NCBI GenBank assembly: GCA_038214295.1
Contig: JBBQSA010000002.1
Span: 1-64,000, forward strand
DNA from: SHZI01 sp038214295
GTDB lineage: Bacteria > Pseudomonadota > Gammaproteobacteria > Steroidobacterales > GCA-2729495
Direction: 5' to 3'
DNA length: 64,000 nt
A program made the translations under genes and the position numbers. Shown here piece after piece: positions 45,326-54,109 of this stretch. Each line of letters begins with the position of its first letter. Position 1 is the stretch's first letter. A model generated the notes under the pieces. It saw only the letters and a list, made by a program, of their open reading frames with translations. It searched no databases and had not been told where the DNA came from.

Positions 45326-45913
45326 TTATAGCGCCGCGCCCTCGTATATCGCGGACGGCACCCGGGCAGGGACCTCAGCGGGGATCAGGGCCCGCTGCCG
45401 GCGGAAGGTAACCAGGGCCAGCGCCAGCAGGGAAACTGTGCCCCAGACGAGGCCTGCCAGCACGCCCGCATCCAGGATCCCGCGCCAGGGCTGGGGCAGC
45501 CGGCTGAACGCCAGGACGGCGAGGACGATCAGGCCGGTACCGATCCAGACCGTACGGCGCAGCCTGCCCGTGGCACCGAAGTACCCCGTGCAGAAGAACG
45601 GGGCGAGCCACAGGCGAGCCGTCGTGGGATGCTGGTATAGGTCCAGGGCCCGGGCGGCCACGCGGGGGGAGAAGCGTCGCTGGAAGCCCCGATAGCCCTC
45701 TGCCCAGGCCATGAAAACCACATTGGCGATTAGCGCGAGCCATTCGGGAGTATCGAGACCGCCGGCTATGGCGTCGACGGTGTAGCGGCCAAGACTGATT
45801 GCCGCGTAAACCAGGACACCCGCGAGGCCACCGACCCCCCAGATCACACCGATGACCCGGGCGCCGTGGCCCGGCGGGCGCGGACGTTCGGGCTGTTCTT
45901 GAACTGCTATCAT
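45326..45913 (-). CDS. Unrecognised membrane protein at the head of the moaC operon
   Basis: 195 residues with about four membrane segments (about 19-41, 57-71, 122-137, 146-168) and a cytosolic Arg-rich stretch (YRGFQRRFSPRVAARALD). No family recognised. The stop is 7 bp before moaC, so it is probably co-transcribed with moaC, mobA, folE and the MaoC gene. A link to cofactor biosynthesis is only suggested by position. Confidence 0.65.
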   Translation of the reverse strand: MIAVQEQPERPRPPGHGARVIGVIWGVGGLAGVLVYAAISLGRYTVDAIAGGLDTPEWLALIANVVFMAWAEGYRGFQRRFSPRVAARALDLYQHPTTARLWLAPFFCTGYFGATGRLRRTVWIGTGLIVLAVLAFSRLPQPWRGILDAGVLAGLVWGTVSLLALALVTFRRQRALIPAEVPARVPSAIYEGAAL

Positions 45914-45982
45914 CGCGCCCGCATTTTCAGCTTACAGCGCCGCCGAATCCAGTCAGTTGCCGGAGTGACGCCAGACAGCACC

Positions 45983-47392
45983 ATGGGCCGCAGCATATTT
46001 GACAAACTCTGGGATGAGCACACCGTCGCGGATCTTGGCGACAATACCAGCCTGCTGTATATCGACCGCGTCTTCCTTCACGAACGCACCGGCAGTGTCG
46101 CACTCCAGGGGCTCGAAGCCGCGGGGCGGCAAGTGCGCAATCCTGAGCAGGTCTTCTGCACGATGGACCACATCGTGGACACCACGCCGGGGCGCACTGA
46201 CGACACGCGGATGCCCGGCGGTCGCGAATTCATCACCAGCACCCGCGCATCGGCCCTGGCGGCCGGGATCCACCTCTTCGACCTTGGCGATGACCGGCAG
46301 GGAATCGTCCACGTGGTATCGCCCGAGCAGGGCATAGCGCTGCCGGGCGTTACCCTCGTTTGCCCCGACAGCCACACTTGCACGCTGGGTGGCCTGGGAG
46401 CCCTCGCCTGGGGTATCGGCTCGACGGAAGGCGAACACGCGCTCGCGACCAAGACGCTCGCCGTCCGGAAGCCGAAAAGCATGCGCATTCGTTTCGAGGG
46501 CCAGCTGGCGCCAAGGGTCTATGCGAAGGACCTGATCCTCCACCTCATCAGCCGTTTCGGTGCCTCGGGCGGCGCGGGCCACGCCATCGAGTTCGCCGGC
46601 AGCGCGATTCGCGCCCTGCCGGTGGAAGGCCGCCTCACACTCTGCAACATGGCTGTCGAGTTCGGCGCCTGGACGGGCATCATCGCGCCGGACGAGAGCA
46701 CCTTTGAGTACGTCCGCGGGCGGCCGTTTGCGCCCACGCCCGAACAGTGGGACCGGGCCGTGGCGTACTGGCGCACCCTGCCGTCGGACCCGGACGTGCG
46801 CTTTGACGCCGAACTCGAGGTCGACTGCAGCCAGGTGGCCCCCCAGGTCACGTGGGGCACCAGTCCCCAGCACGGCGGCGGCATCGATGGCCGGGTGCCG
46901 GACCCCGCCACGGAGACCGACCCCAATCGCCGCCAGTCCGCCGAACGGGCCCTCCAGTACATGGGCCTCGAGCCGGGCGTACGCCTGGAGGGGCTGCCCA
47001 TCGGCGCGGCCTTCATCGGCTCCTGCACCAACAGCCGGCTCAGCGACCTGCGGGAGGCCGCCGGCGTGCTGCGCGGCCGGCATGTAGCGAGCGGGGTCAA
47101 GGCTATCTGCGTACCCGGGTCGAGCCAGGTCAAGAAGGCGGCCGAGGCCGAGGGCCTGGACAAGGTCTTCAGGGACGCCGGCTTCGAGTGGCGGGAATCC
47201 GGCTGTTCCATGTGCTTCTACGCCGGCGGCGAGAGCTTTGGCCTCGAGGAGCGGGTGGTTACCAGCACAAACCGCAACTTCGAGAATCGCCAGGGGCCGC
47301 GGACGCGCTCCCACCTTGCGAGTCCGGCCACGGTGGCGGCCTCGGCGATTGCCGGCAGCCTGAGCGATGTGCGCAAGTTGCCATCCACCTGA
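45983..47392 (+). CDS. leuC: Aconitase-family isomerase/hydratase large subunit (LeuC-like)
   Basis: 469 residues from ATG 45983. The 4Fe-4S ligands are Cys348 (FIGSCTNSRL), Cys408 and Cys411 (ESGCSMCFYAGG). LeuC landmarks include DHIVDTTPG, CPDSHTCTLGGLG, and TSTNRNFENRQGPRTRSHL. The segment after CSMC (FYAGGESFGLEERVVT) differs from the classical LeuC sequence (CLAMNPD-type), so this may be a divergent 3-isopropylmalate or (R)-2-methylmalate/citraconate hydratase. leuD follows 25 bp later, but leuA/leuB are absent. A CoA-transferase and an HMG-CoA-lyase-like gene are neighbours. Confidence 0.85.
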   Translation: MGRSIFDKLWDEHTVADLGDNTSLLYIDRVFLHERTGSVALQGLEAAGRQVRNPEQVFCTMDHIVDTTPGRTDDTRMPGGREFITSTRASALAAGIHLFDLGDDRQGIVHVVSPEQGIALPGVTLVCPDSHTCTLGGLGALAWGIGSTEGEHALATKTLAVRKPKSMRIRFEGQLAPRVYAKDLILHLISRFGASGGAGHAIEFAGSAIRALPVEGRLTLCNMAVEFGAWTGIIAPDESTFEYVRGRPFAPTPEQWDRAVAYWRTLPSDPDVRFDAELEVDCSQVAPQVTWGTSPQHGGGIDGRVPDPATETDPNRRQSAERALQYMGLEPGVRLEGLPIGAAFIGSCTNSRLSDLREAAGVLRGRHVASGVKAICVPGSSQVKKAAEAEGLDKVFRDAGFEWRESGCSMCFYAGGESFGLEERVVTSTNRNFENRQGPRTRSHLASPATVAASAIAGSLSDVRKLPST

Positions 47393-47417
47393 TCCCGGCC
47401 GGACCGCAAGGCATACC

Positions 47418-48056
47418 ATGGAAAAGTTCACGACACTCACCGCCATCGCGGCGCCGCTTTTGCGGATCAACATCGACACGGATGCCATCATCCCGAGCCG
47501 GGAAATGAAACGCGTGTCCAAGGAAGGCCTGTCCGAGGGCCTGTTCGCCGGGTGGCGCTACCAGTCACCTGGCAGCCGCGAGGAGAACCCGGACTTCATC
47601 CTGAACCAGCAGCCGTTCCGCCGCGCCCGCATCCTGCTGTCGGGCGTGAACTTCGGCTGCGGATCGTCCCGGGAGCACGCCGTGTGGGCGCTGCACGAGT
47701 GGGGGATGCGGGCAATCATCGCGCCGAGCTTCGGCTCGATCTTCCAGGGCAACTGCGTGCGCAATGGCATCGTGCCCGTCGCACTCGCGAACGAGCTGGT
47801 CGAGTCACTGGCCCGGCAGGTGACGGCCGATCCTGCAAAAAACCTGCTGACCGTGGACCTGGCAGCGTGTACCGTCGTCGCGCCGGACGGTCAGCGGCAC
47901 CCGTTCACGCTGCCGGACGCGGACCGGGAAATGCTGCTGGAGGGCCTCGACTCGATCGCCGTGACGCTCAAGCGCGACGCGGAAATCCTCGCCTTCCGGG
48001 AGCGCGACCGGGGCCGCCGCCCCTGGATCTACCTGGAGGCGAAGGGCGCGGGCTGA
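47418..48056 (+). CDS. leuD: Aconitase-family small subunit (LeuD-like)
   Basis: 212 residues. The LeuD swivel domain opens with TAIAAPLLRINIDTDAIIPS and has NFGCGSSREHAVWAL and IIAPSFGSIFQGNCVRNGI. It forms the heterodimer with the LeuC-like protein. The C-terminal FRERDRGRRPWIYL is typical. Its stop faces that of the convergent CoA-transferase gene, 22 bp away. Confidence 0.9.
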   Translation: MEKFTTLTAIAAPLLRINIDTDAIIPSREMKRVSKEGLSEGLFAGWRYQSPGSREENPDFILNQQPFRRARILLSGVNFGCGSSREHAVWALHEWGMRAIIAPSFGSIFQGNCVRNGIVPVALANELVESLARQVTADPAKNLLTVDLAACTVVAPDGQRHPFTLPDADREMLLEGLDSIAVTLKRDAEILAFRERDRGRRPWIYLEAKGAG

Positions 48057-48078
48057 ACCCGGAAAAGCCCCCGCACGT

Positions 48079-49290
48079 TCACACCTGGGGCTCGGCGCCG
48101 ATCACTTTCCGCGCGAGCAGATCCGCAATTTCCTTGCTCCCGTAGCCCGCTTCCGCCAGCACCTCGCGCGTGTGCTGACCAGCCCGGGGAACGTCCCGAT
48201 GTACGCCGAAACGCTTGCCGTCCATCTCGAGGGGCAGCGCGGGGAGCCGGGTCTTGTGGCCGGCCCGCGGTCCGTCGGCAACCGTGACTGGGACCAGGCC
48301 GTCGCTGGCGGCGAGGTGCGGATCGTCGAATAATTCCTCGGGCCGGGCAATCGGGGCGAACGGCAGGCCGGTCTTCTCGAGCTTGGCCATCAGCTCCGCC
48401 TTCGTGTACTTCAGGAAGGTCGCCTTGATGACCGGCACCAGGCGGTCCTTGTGCGCCACGCGATCGTTGTTGGCATCAAGGGTGCGATCGGCTGCGAGTT
48501 CGTGCAACCCGAAGGCGGCGCAGAAGTCCTTCCACTGCTTGTCGCTGACCACACCTACGAAGACCTGCTCGGCGTCACTGGTTTCGAAGACCTGGTAGAT
48601 GGCCCAGGCTGACACGCGCACCGGCATCGGGGCCGCCGGCTTGCCGGTGACGGCGTACTGGGCCATGTGCTGGCCCACAAGGAACACCGTGCTCTCGTAC
48701 AGCGAGGCCACGACGTTCTGGCCGAGTCCCGTGCTGTGGCGCTGGTGCAGTGCCGCGATGATGCCGACAGCGCCGAACATGCCACCCTGCACATCGATCA
48801 CCGACGTGCCGGCCCGCAGGGGCTGTCCCGGCGGGCCAGTCATGTAGGCGAGCCCGCCCATCATCTGGGCCACCTCGTCGAGGGCCGTGCGGTCCTCGTA
48901 AGGCCCGCTCAGGAACCCTTTCTCGGAGCAATAGATCAGGCGCGGGTGGCCGGCCTTCAACGCCTCGTAGCCGAAACCAAGGCGATCCATGGTCCCCGGC
49001 CGGAAGTTCTCGATCAGCACGTCGGCGTTGGCAATCAGGCGCAGAACGGCCTCCCGGCCGTCGTCGGCCTTCAGGTCCACGCAGAGGCTGCGCTTGTTAC
49101 GGTTGTACATCGGGAAATAGCCGGACCCGGATCCGGGCAGACGACGGGTGCTGTCGCCCCCGACGGGCTCGATCTTGATGACGTCGGCACCCAGGTCCGC
49201 AAGAATCAGCCCGGCGGCGGGCCCCATCACCATGTGGGTGAATTCGATGACCCGCACGCCCGCGAGGGGCAACCCCTGTCCACCTGACAT
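48079..49290 (-). CDS. Family III (CaiB/BaiF) CoA-transferase
   Basis: 403 residues from ATG 49290, with AAGG about 9 nt upstream. Family motifs: GVRVIEFTHMVMGPAAG, LADLGADVIKIEP, NRNKRSLCVDLK, IENFRPGTMDRLGFGYEAL, and AGTSVIDVQGGMFGAVGII with a candidate catalytic Asp. Such enzymes move CoA between carboxylic acids. Divergent from an HMG-CoA-lyase-like gene and next to leuCD-like genes, citramalate or itaconate is a plausible acceptor. That is inference. Confidence 0.9.
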   Translation of the reverse strand: MSGGQGLPLAGVRVIEFTHMVMGPAAGLILADLGADVIKIEPVGGDSTRRLPGSGSGYFPMYNRNKRSLCVDLKADDGREAVLRLIANADVLIENFRPGTMDRLGFGYEALKAGHPRLIYCSEKGFLSGPYEDRTALDEVAQMMGGLAYMTGPPGQPLRAGTSVIDVQGGMFGAVGIIAALHQRHSTGLGQNVVASLYESTVFLVGQHMAQYAVTGKPAAPMPVRVSAWAIYQVFETSDAEQVFVGVVSDKQWKDFCAAFGLHELAADRTLDANNDRVAHKDRLVPVIKATFLKYTKAELMAKLEKTGLPFAPIARPEELFDDPHLAASDGLVPVTVADGPRAGHKTRLPALPLEMDGKRFGVHRDVPRAGQHTREVLAEAGYGSKEIADLLARKVIGAEPQV

Positions 49291-49323
49291 TTCGCTACCT
49301 TTAGTTGAGCCATGAATACCCGG

Positions 49324-49339
49324 GGCCATGTAAATGGCC
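49324..49339. promoter_or_regulatory. Perfect inverted repeat between divergent CoA-transferase and lyase genes
   Basis: GGCCAT-GTAA-ATGGCC, 6-4-6, in the 116-bp divergent region, 34 bp from one start and 68 bp from the other. Size and position suit an operator that controls both genes. No regulator gene is adjacent. Confidence 0.4.
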
Positions 49340-49406
49340 GCGAATCATGCGGTGGATTATCCCCTACCCCGCCGCCATATAGAATATCGGCCTGTCAGCC
49401 GCGGGA

Positions 49407-50378
49407 ATGAGCATGTCTGGTATGCAGGAAATCGACGTTCTGGTCAGCGAAGTGGGCCCGCGGGATGGCCTGCAGAGCATCAAGTCCGTCATGCCGACGG
49501 CAGCCAAGAAGGCCTGGATTGCTGCCGAGGCAGCCGCTGGCGTCCGGGAAATCGAGGTCTGTTCCTTCGTTCCGGCAAAGCTGCTCCCGCAGATGGCCGA
49601 CGCCGCTGAAATAGTGGCCTACGCCCGCACACTGCCCAGCCTCACCGTCCTGGCCCTCGTGCCCAACTTCAAGGGTGCCGAGAACGCCATCAAGGCCGGC
49701 GCCCACAAGATCGCCCTGCCCCTGTCCGCTAGCGAGACCCACAGCAAGGCCAACCTCCGCAAGACGCATGCCGAGGTACTGGACGACGTGCGCCGGATCG
49801 CGGAGCTGTTGCGGTCCCTGCCGCCGGGCCAGCGCCCGGGATTCGAGGGCAACGTGGCAACAGCCTTTGGCTGCACGATCGAGGGCACTGTGCCCGAGGG
49901 CAAGGTGGTGGAACTTGCCGTCGCGCTGCTCGAGGCCGGCTGCGATGAAATCGGGCTGTCGGACACCACGGGCTATGCCAACCCGGCCCAGGTCCGGCGG
50001 CTCATCAAGCTGGTCCGGAAGGAGGTGGGCCCCGGCAAACTCGGTGGCGTCCACCTGCACAACACGCGTGGACTGGGCCTGGCCAATGCTCTCGCCGCAC
50101 TCGAGGAAGGGATCACCACCCTGGACAGCTCCCTGGGCGGGCTTGGCGGCTGCCCCTACGCGCCGGGCGCCAGCGGCAACATCGTCACGGAAGACCTGGT
50201 CTTCATGCTCGATGCCATGGGACTCCGTACCGGTATCGACCTGGACAAGCTGCTCAAGGTCCGCAGTATCCTCGCTGACGCCCTGCCGACGGACGAGCTT
50301 TACGGGTTCACGCCGGATGCCGGCCTGCCGAAGGGCTACGGCCCCGGTGGGTGGGGTGCCGGCACGAGGGGTGCCTGA
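49407..50378 (+). CDS. HMG-CoA-lyase-family enzyme, possible (R)-citramalyl-CoA lyase
   Basis: 323 residues. TIM-barrel lyase motifs: EVGPRDGLQ near the start (Arg19-Asp20), metal-binding GVHLHNTRG (about 214-222) and GGLGGCPYAPGASGN with the catalytic Cys249. The stretch LPLSASETHSKANLRKT differs from classical HMG-CoA lyases. Family members cleave HMG-CoA or, in Chloroflexus, (R)-citramalyl-CoA to acetyl-CoA and pyruvate. The CoA-transferase and LeuCD context favours the latter, while leucine degradation genes (liuABD) are absent here. Confidence 0.87.
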   Translation: MSMSGMQEIDVLVSEVGPRDGLQSIKSVMPTAAKKAWIAAEAAAGVREIEVCSFVPAKLLPQMADAAEIVAYARTLPSLTVLALVPNFKGAENAIKAGAHKIALPLSASETHSKANLRKTHAEVLDDVRRIAELLRSLPPGQRPGFEGNVATAFGCTIEGTVPEGKVVELAVALLEAGCDEIGLSDTTGYANPAQVRRLIKLVRKEVGPGKLGGVHLHNTRGLGLANALAALEEGITTLDSSLGGLGGCPYAPGASGNIVTEDLVFMLDAMGLRTGIDLDKLLKVRSILADALPTDELYGFTPDAGLPKGYGPGGWGAGTRGA

Positions 50379-50417
50379 GCCTCGCTTCCCGGGCCAGCAG
50401 GGACCGCAAAACAAACA

Positions 50418-50443
50418 GGGGCGGCATCGACTGATGCCGCCCC
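50418..50443 (-). terminator. Terminator at the end of the pst-porin operon
   Basis: GGGGCGGCAT (50418-50427) pairs with ATGCCGCCCC (50434-50443) around a 6-nt loop. Read on the minus strand it is followed by TGTTTGTTTT, a U-rich tail. It separates the lyase and porin genes. Confidence 0.82.
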
Positions 50444-50462
50444 CGGCTGACTAAAAGCCTGC

Positions 50463-51695
50463 TCAGTACTTGAAGTTCACGTCGAGCTGCAGGCGATCGT
50501 AATCCTGTTTCGTACCAACCTTCTCGTTAATCGTATTGATGAAGTAACTGAATGCCAGGTTCCACTTGTCGGACACGGCATAGGCACCCCGCAGTACGTG
50601 GCCTTTGTTATCCGTGCCGCCGCCACCGAAATCCGAATCGGTGAGGAGCCCCAGGACCGCGTCGGGCTCGAGATTCTGGTAGGCATAGCCAACTTCCCAG
50701 GTCCCCTTGGCCTTCGCGGCGCCGAGTGACGCGCCGACGGCCCAGCCCGTGTCGTACTGGTCGGCATCGGTATTCTTCACATAGTCGGCGAAGAAGCCCG
50801 CTGGCAAACCCGCGACCTTGAAGCCGAGTTCAGCGAAAGCCTCGAGTTCCTTGTAATCGAACAGGTACTCGTTGGTCAGCGGATTGAAGCTGTTGCGCGA
50901 GAAGGCCGTGTCGCTACCGTAGAACGTGCCTTTGCCGGCGGTGTTGAAGTTGTAGTAACCGACCCCACCCGTGAGCTTGACGCCATCCACGATCGCCGCG
51001 GAAGCCCCGACCTGGGCTCCGTAGGTAAACTCCTCGGTATTATTGCTGTCGCTCTCCAGCCAGGTGCCGATCACGTTGGCGAAGAACGGGCCATTGGCAT
51101 AAGTCAGGCCAAGACCCTCGGGATTCCAGTCCGAATCCCATAACAGGGCATGCTTGCCAGGGCGGTAGAGAATGTTCTTGAACTTGCCGCCGACCACGTT
51201 AATCCCAGGAAGTGCGGCCCAGTTGAAGTACGCCAGGTCGAGGTAAATGTCCTTCCGTGAACCGCCCGACCCGATGGTCTGGTTGGCGGATACCGGGTCA
51301 CCGTCCTGACTGGTCGACAGGCCAAACCCGACCTCCAGATTGTCCTGGGGCTTCGCGACGATCAGCGCCCGCGCACGCAGCCGCTGGCGGTTCCTGTCGC
51401 TCGCCGCCAGTTCCTGGTCAATGTTCTCGTAGCGGTAACGCAGGTCACCCTGTACGGAAAGCTTCTCCGCCCAGGCGGCCGGTGAGGGCTTGGCCGGGAC
51501 AGCGGCTGCGGGCTGCTCGGCCGGCGCAGGATTCTGGGCCGTCTTCTCCAGTTCGGCGATGCGCTGATCCTGCGCCTCGATACGTTCGAGGAGCTTCTGG
51601 ACCTGCTCATCGGTCACGGCCGCCAGGGCCGAGGGGGAACTCACCGCAAGGCCAGCCGCGAGACTGGCGGCCATTACATACAAAGCACGCTTCAT
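50463..51695 (-). CDS. Putative outer-membrane porin downstream of pstB
   Basis: 410 residues from ATG 51695. Signal peptide (cut after ALA), a short coiled coil (EQVQKLLERIEAQDQRIAEL), a Pro/Ala linker, then a beta barrel from about 80 ending in VNFKY with the C-terminal aromatic expected of outer-membrane proteins. It resembles the putative porin (Porin_5) family. LLTDSDFGGGGTD is shared in form with FTDSDFHRGGTD of the porin at 62788, so they are paralogues. Its place after pstB suggests phosphate or organophosphate uptake. Confidence 0.82.
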   Translation of the reverse strand: MKRALYVMAASLAAGLAVSSPSALAAVTDEQVQKLLERIEAQDQRIAELEKTAQNPAPAEQPAAAVPAKPSPAAWAEKLSVQGDLRYRYENIDQELAASDRNRQRLRARALIVAKPQDNLEVGFGLSTSQDGDPVSANQTIGSGGSRKDIYLDLAYFNWAALPGINVVGGKFKNILYRPGKHALLWDSDWNPEGLGLTYANGPFFANVIGTWLESDSNNTEEFTYGAQVGASAAIVDGVKLTGGVGYYNFNTAGKGTFYGSDTAFSRNSFNPLTNEYLFDYKELEAFAELGFKVAGLPAGFFADYVKNTDADQYDTGWAVGASLGAAKAKGTWEVGYAYQNLEPDAVLGLLTDSDFGGGGTDNKGHVLRGAYAVSDKWNLAFSYFINTINEKVGTKQDYDRLQLDVNFKY

Positions 51696-51805
51696 GGGTA
51701 ATACCTCATCATTCTGAACATCAGTTGTCTGAAACCGCAAACCAGCGGGCCGGCCTGGGGGACGACCGACAGTGTGCTTCCGTCTTGTTACGGGATTATG
51801 AAATT

Positions 51806-51827
51806 GACGCCATCAGGAAATGGCGTC
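51806..51827. other. Hairpin between pstB and the porin gene
   Basis: GACGCCAT (51806-51813) pairs with ATGGCGTC (51820-51827), loop of 6. On the minus strand it is followed by AATTTCATAA, not a real U-run. It could be an attenuator or an RNA-stability element that uncouples porin from pst expression. Confidence 0.55.
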
Positions 51828-51879
51828 GCAACGGGCGGGGAAATGCCGGGCGGGTCCGGCCAGGGCACAGAGCCCCGCG

Positions 51880-52794
51880 CTACCCGAAACGCCCGGTGAC
51901 GTAGTCCTCGGTGAGCTTGTGGGACGGATTGGTGAAGATCCGGTCGGTGGGTCCGACCTCAACCAGGCGGCCCAGGTGGAAGTAGGCCGTGCGGTTGGAT
52001 ACGCGCGCGGCCTGCTGCATCGAGTGGGTAACGATGGCAATAGCGTATTTCTGGGCCAGCTCGTCGATAAGGTCCTCGATGCGGGCCGTTGCGATCGGGT
52101 CCAGTGCCGAGCACGGCTCATCCATCAGGATCACCTCCGGATTGACGGCTATCGTCCGGGCGATACACAGGCGCTGCTGCTGACCACCCGACAAGCCGGT
52201 TCCGGGCTCGTCAAGGCGGTCCTTCACCTCGTCGACGAGGCCCGCCCTCTCCAGGCTGCCGTAAACAATGTCATCCAGTTCGGCCCGATTGCTGGCGAGT
52301 CCGTGGATACGGGCTCCGTAGGCCACGTTCTCATAGATGGACTTGGGAAAAGGATTCGGCTTCTGGAACACCATACCGACGCGAGCCCGAAGCATCACCA
52401 CGTCAGTATCCCGCGCGTAGATATCCTGGCCGTCGAGCCGGAAGTCGCCGGTAACCCGCGCTGACTCGATCGTGTCGTTCATGCGGTTGAGACAGCGGAT
52501 AAAGGTAGATTTTCCGCAACCCGATGGTCCGATGAGCGCAATCACTTCGTTCCGGCCAACGTCAAGGCTGATGTTCCGGAGGGCATGATTTTCGCCGTAG
52601 TGAACATTTCCGCCACGCACACGAATGACGGGATCCCGGGCGGTCACGTCGCCAACCGTGTCCGGCGCAATGCGGTCCGTCTCGGCCGAATCCGCGATGG
52701 GCCCGGCCTTTGACGACCGCCCTGACGGCGAAACAGCGCCCTCGGGCAACTCGCGCTTGACCGCCACTTCCTGTTCCTTTTCCATGAGCAGCAT
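51880..52794 (-). CDS. pstB: Phosphate ABC transporter ATP-binding protein
   Basis: 304 residues from ATG 52794 (GGGAG about 10 nt upstream). TTG 52803 and ATG 52785 are alternatives. The Walker A motif is LIGPSGCGKSTFIRCLNRMND, here 250 bp downstream of the PstA end, and the signature is LSGGQQQRLCIARTIA, with Walker B VILMDEPCSALDP. FQKPNPFPKSIYENVAYG is diagnostic of PstB. About 45 residues precede the usual start region, a Ser/Glu-rich extension. Confidence 0.95.
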   Translation of the reverse strand: MLLMEKEQEVAVKRELPEGAVSPSGRSSKAGPIADSAETDRIAPDTVGDVTARDPVIRVRGGNVHYGENHALRNISLDVGRNEVIALIGPSGCGKSTFIRCLNRMNDTIESARVTGDFRLDGQDIYARDTDVVMLRARVGMVFQKPNPFPKSIYENVAYGARIHGLASNRAELDDIVYGSLERAGLVDEVKDRLDEPGTGLSGGQQQRLCIARTIAVNPEVILMDEPCSALDPIATARIEDLIDELAQKYAIAIVTHSMQQAARVSNRTAYFHLGRLVEVGPTDRIFTNPSHKLTEDYVTGRFG

Positions 52795-52819
52795 TATCGG
52801 CAAACTCCCATGCTAACCG

Positions 52820-54109
52820 CTACCACCGGCGCTCGAAACGGCTTCTCAGCCAGACAGCGGCCGCGTTCATCACCAGCAGGAAAGCGAGCAGCACCATGAT
52901 TGCGGCCGAGGTCCGCTCCACAAAGGCCCGTTCCGGGCTGTCCGCCCACAGGTAGATCTGGACGGGCAGCGCAGTAGACGGGCTGAGGAAGCCGCTGGGC
53001 ACCTCGACGATGAAGGCCACCATGCCGATCATCAGGAGCGGAGCCGACTCCCCGAGGGCCCTGGCCATACCGATGATCGCCCCCGTCAGCATCCCCGGCA
53101 GGGCCAGGGGCAGCACGTGGTGAAAGACCATCTGCATTTTCGAGGCCCCCACTCCCAGCGCGGCCTCGCGCACCGAGGGCGGCACCGACTTAATGGAGGC
53201 CCTGGACGCAATAATGATGACGGGCAGAGTCATCAGCGTGAGCACCAGCCCGCCGACCAGCGGCGCGGAACGGGGCAGTCCGAAGAAATTGATGAAGACG
53301 GCCAGCCCCAGGAGGCCAAACACAATCGACGGCACCGCGGCGAGATTATTGATGTTCACTTCGATGACATCGACGAGCCAGCTGCGAGGCGCAAACTCCT
53401 CCAGGTAAATGGCAGCCGCGACGCCCAACGGGAATGACAGGACCAGCGTGACGAGCAGCATGAAGAAGGAGCCCTTGGTCGCACCCCAGATTCCCGCGAG
53501 CTCCGGCTCCCGGGAATCTCCGCCGGTGAAGAAGATCGTATTGAATTGCTGCCGGAGTTGACCGGAGGCCTCAAGCTGCTTCACCCAGCCAATCTGCTGT
53601 TCACTCAGATGTTGGCTCTCGCTCTCCCCTTCCGCCGCGCGGCCCTTGACGTAAAGATTTACCTCATCGCCCGCGGGCAGCCACAGCGTCCGTGTCTGCC
53701 CGATCAGGCCCGGGTCGGCGAGGACCATCCGCTGCAGTTCGTAGCCCCCGCCGGAACTGACCAGCGCATTCAGGTCGCGGCGGGAAGCCCGGTCCTCGAC
53801 ATCAGGAAATATTGTCCGCAGGGATGTCTTGACGAGCTGCGCGTAGTCAGCAGATGCCAGTACGTCAGGTTGCCGCGCACCCTCCGGATCAACCACAGCC
53901 GGGTCAAACTGGATGTCGAGACGGACGAAAGACTGCCGGAAGGCGCCATAGCCATTGGCGATGATTGTCGTGAAGAGCAGGAGGAGAAAGCCAACGCCAA
54001 GAAGCACAGACAGCAACCCGTAGAAGCGGAAGAGTTTCTCCGTGCGATAGCGGCGGCGAAGACTCGCGTCGACCCGGCGCCGGGTTTCAGCTGGCGTAAG
54101 AATAGCCAT
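52820..54109 (-). CDS. pstA: Phosphate ABC transporter permease PstA
   Basis: 429 residues. A membrane segment at about 28-50 is followed by a periplasmic stretch of about 120 residues (longer than in E. coli PstA, as seen in pseudomonads), then a five-helix permease core with the coupling region IKSVPPSVREAALGVGASKMQMVF. ATG 54109 overlaps the pstC stop by one base (TGATG). Confidence 0.93.
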   Translation of the reverse strand: MAILTPAETRRRVDASLRRRYRTEKLFRFYGLLSVLLGVGFLLLLFTTIIANGYGAFRQSFVRLDIQFDPAVVDPEGARQPDVLASADYAQLVKTSLRTIFPDVEDRASRRDLNALVSSGGGYELQRMVLADPGLIGQTRTLWLPAGDEVNLYVKGRAAEGESESQHLSEQQIGWVKQLEASGQLRQQFNTIFFTGGDSREPELAGIWGATKGSFFMLLVTLVLSFPLGVAAAIYLEEFAPRSWLVDVIEVNINNLAAVPSIVFGLLGLAVFINFFGLPRSAPLVGGLVLTLMTLPVIIIASRASIKSVPPSVREAALGVGASKMQMVFHHVLPLALPGMLTGAIIGMARALGESAPLLMIGMVAFIVEVPSGFLSPSTALPVQIYLWADSPERAFVERTSAAIMVLLAFLLVMNAAAVWLRSRFERRW

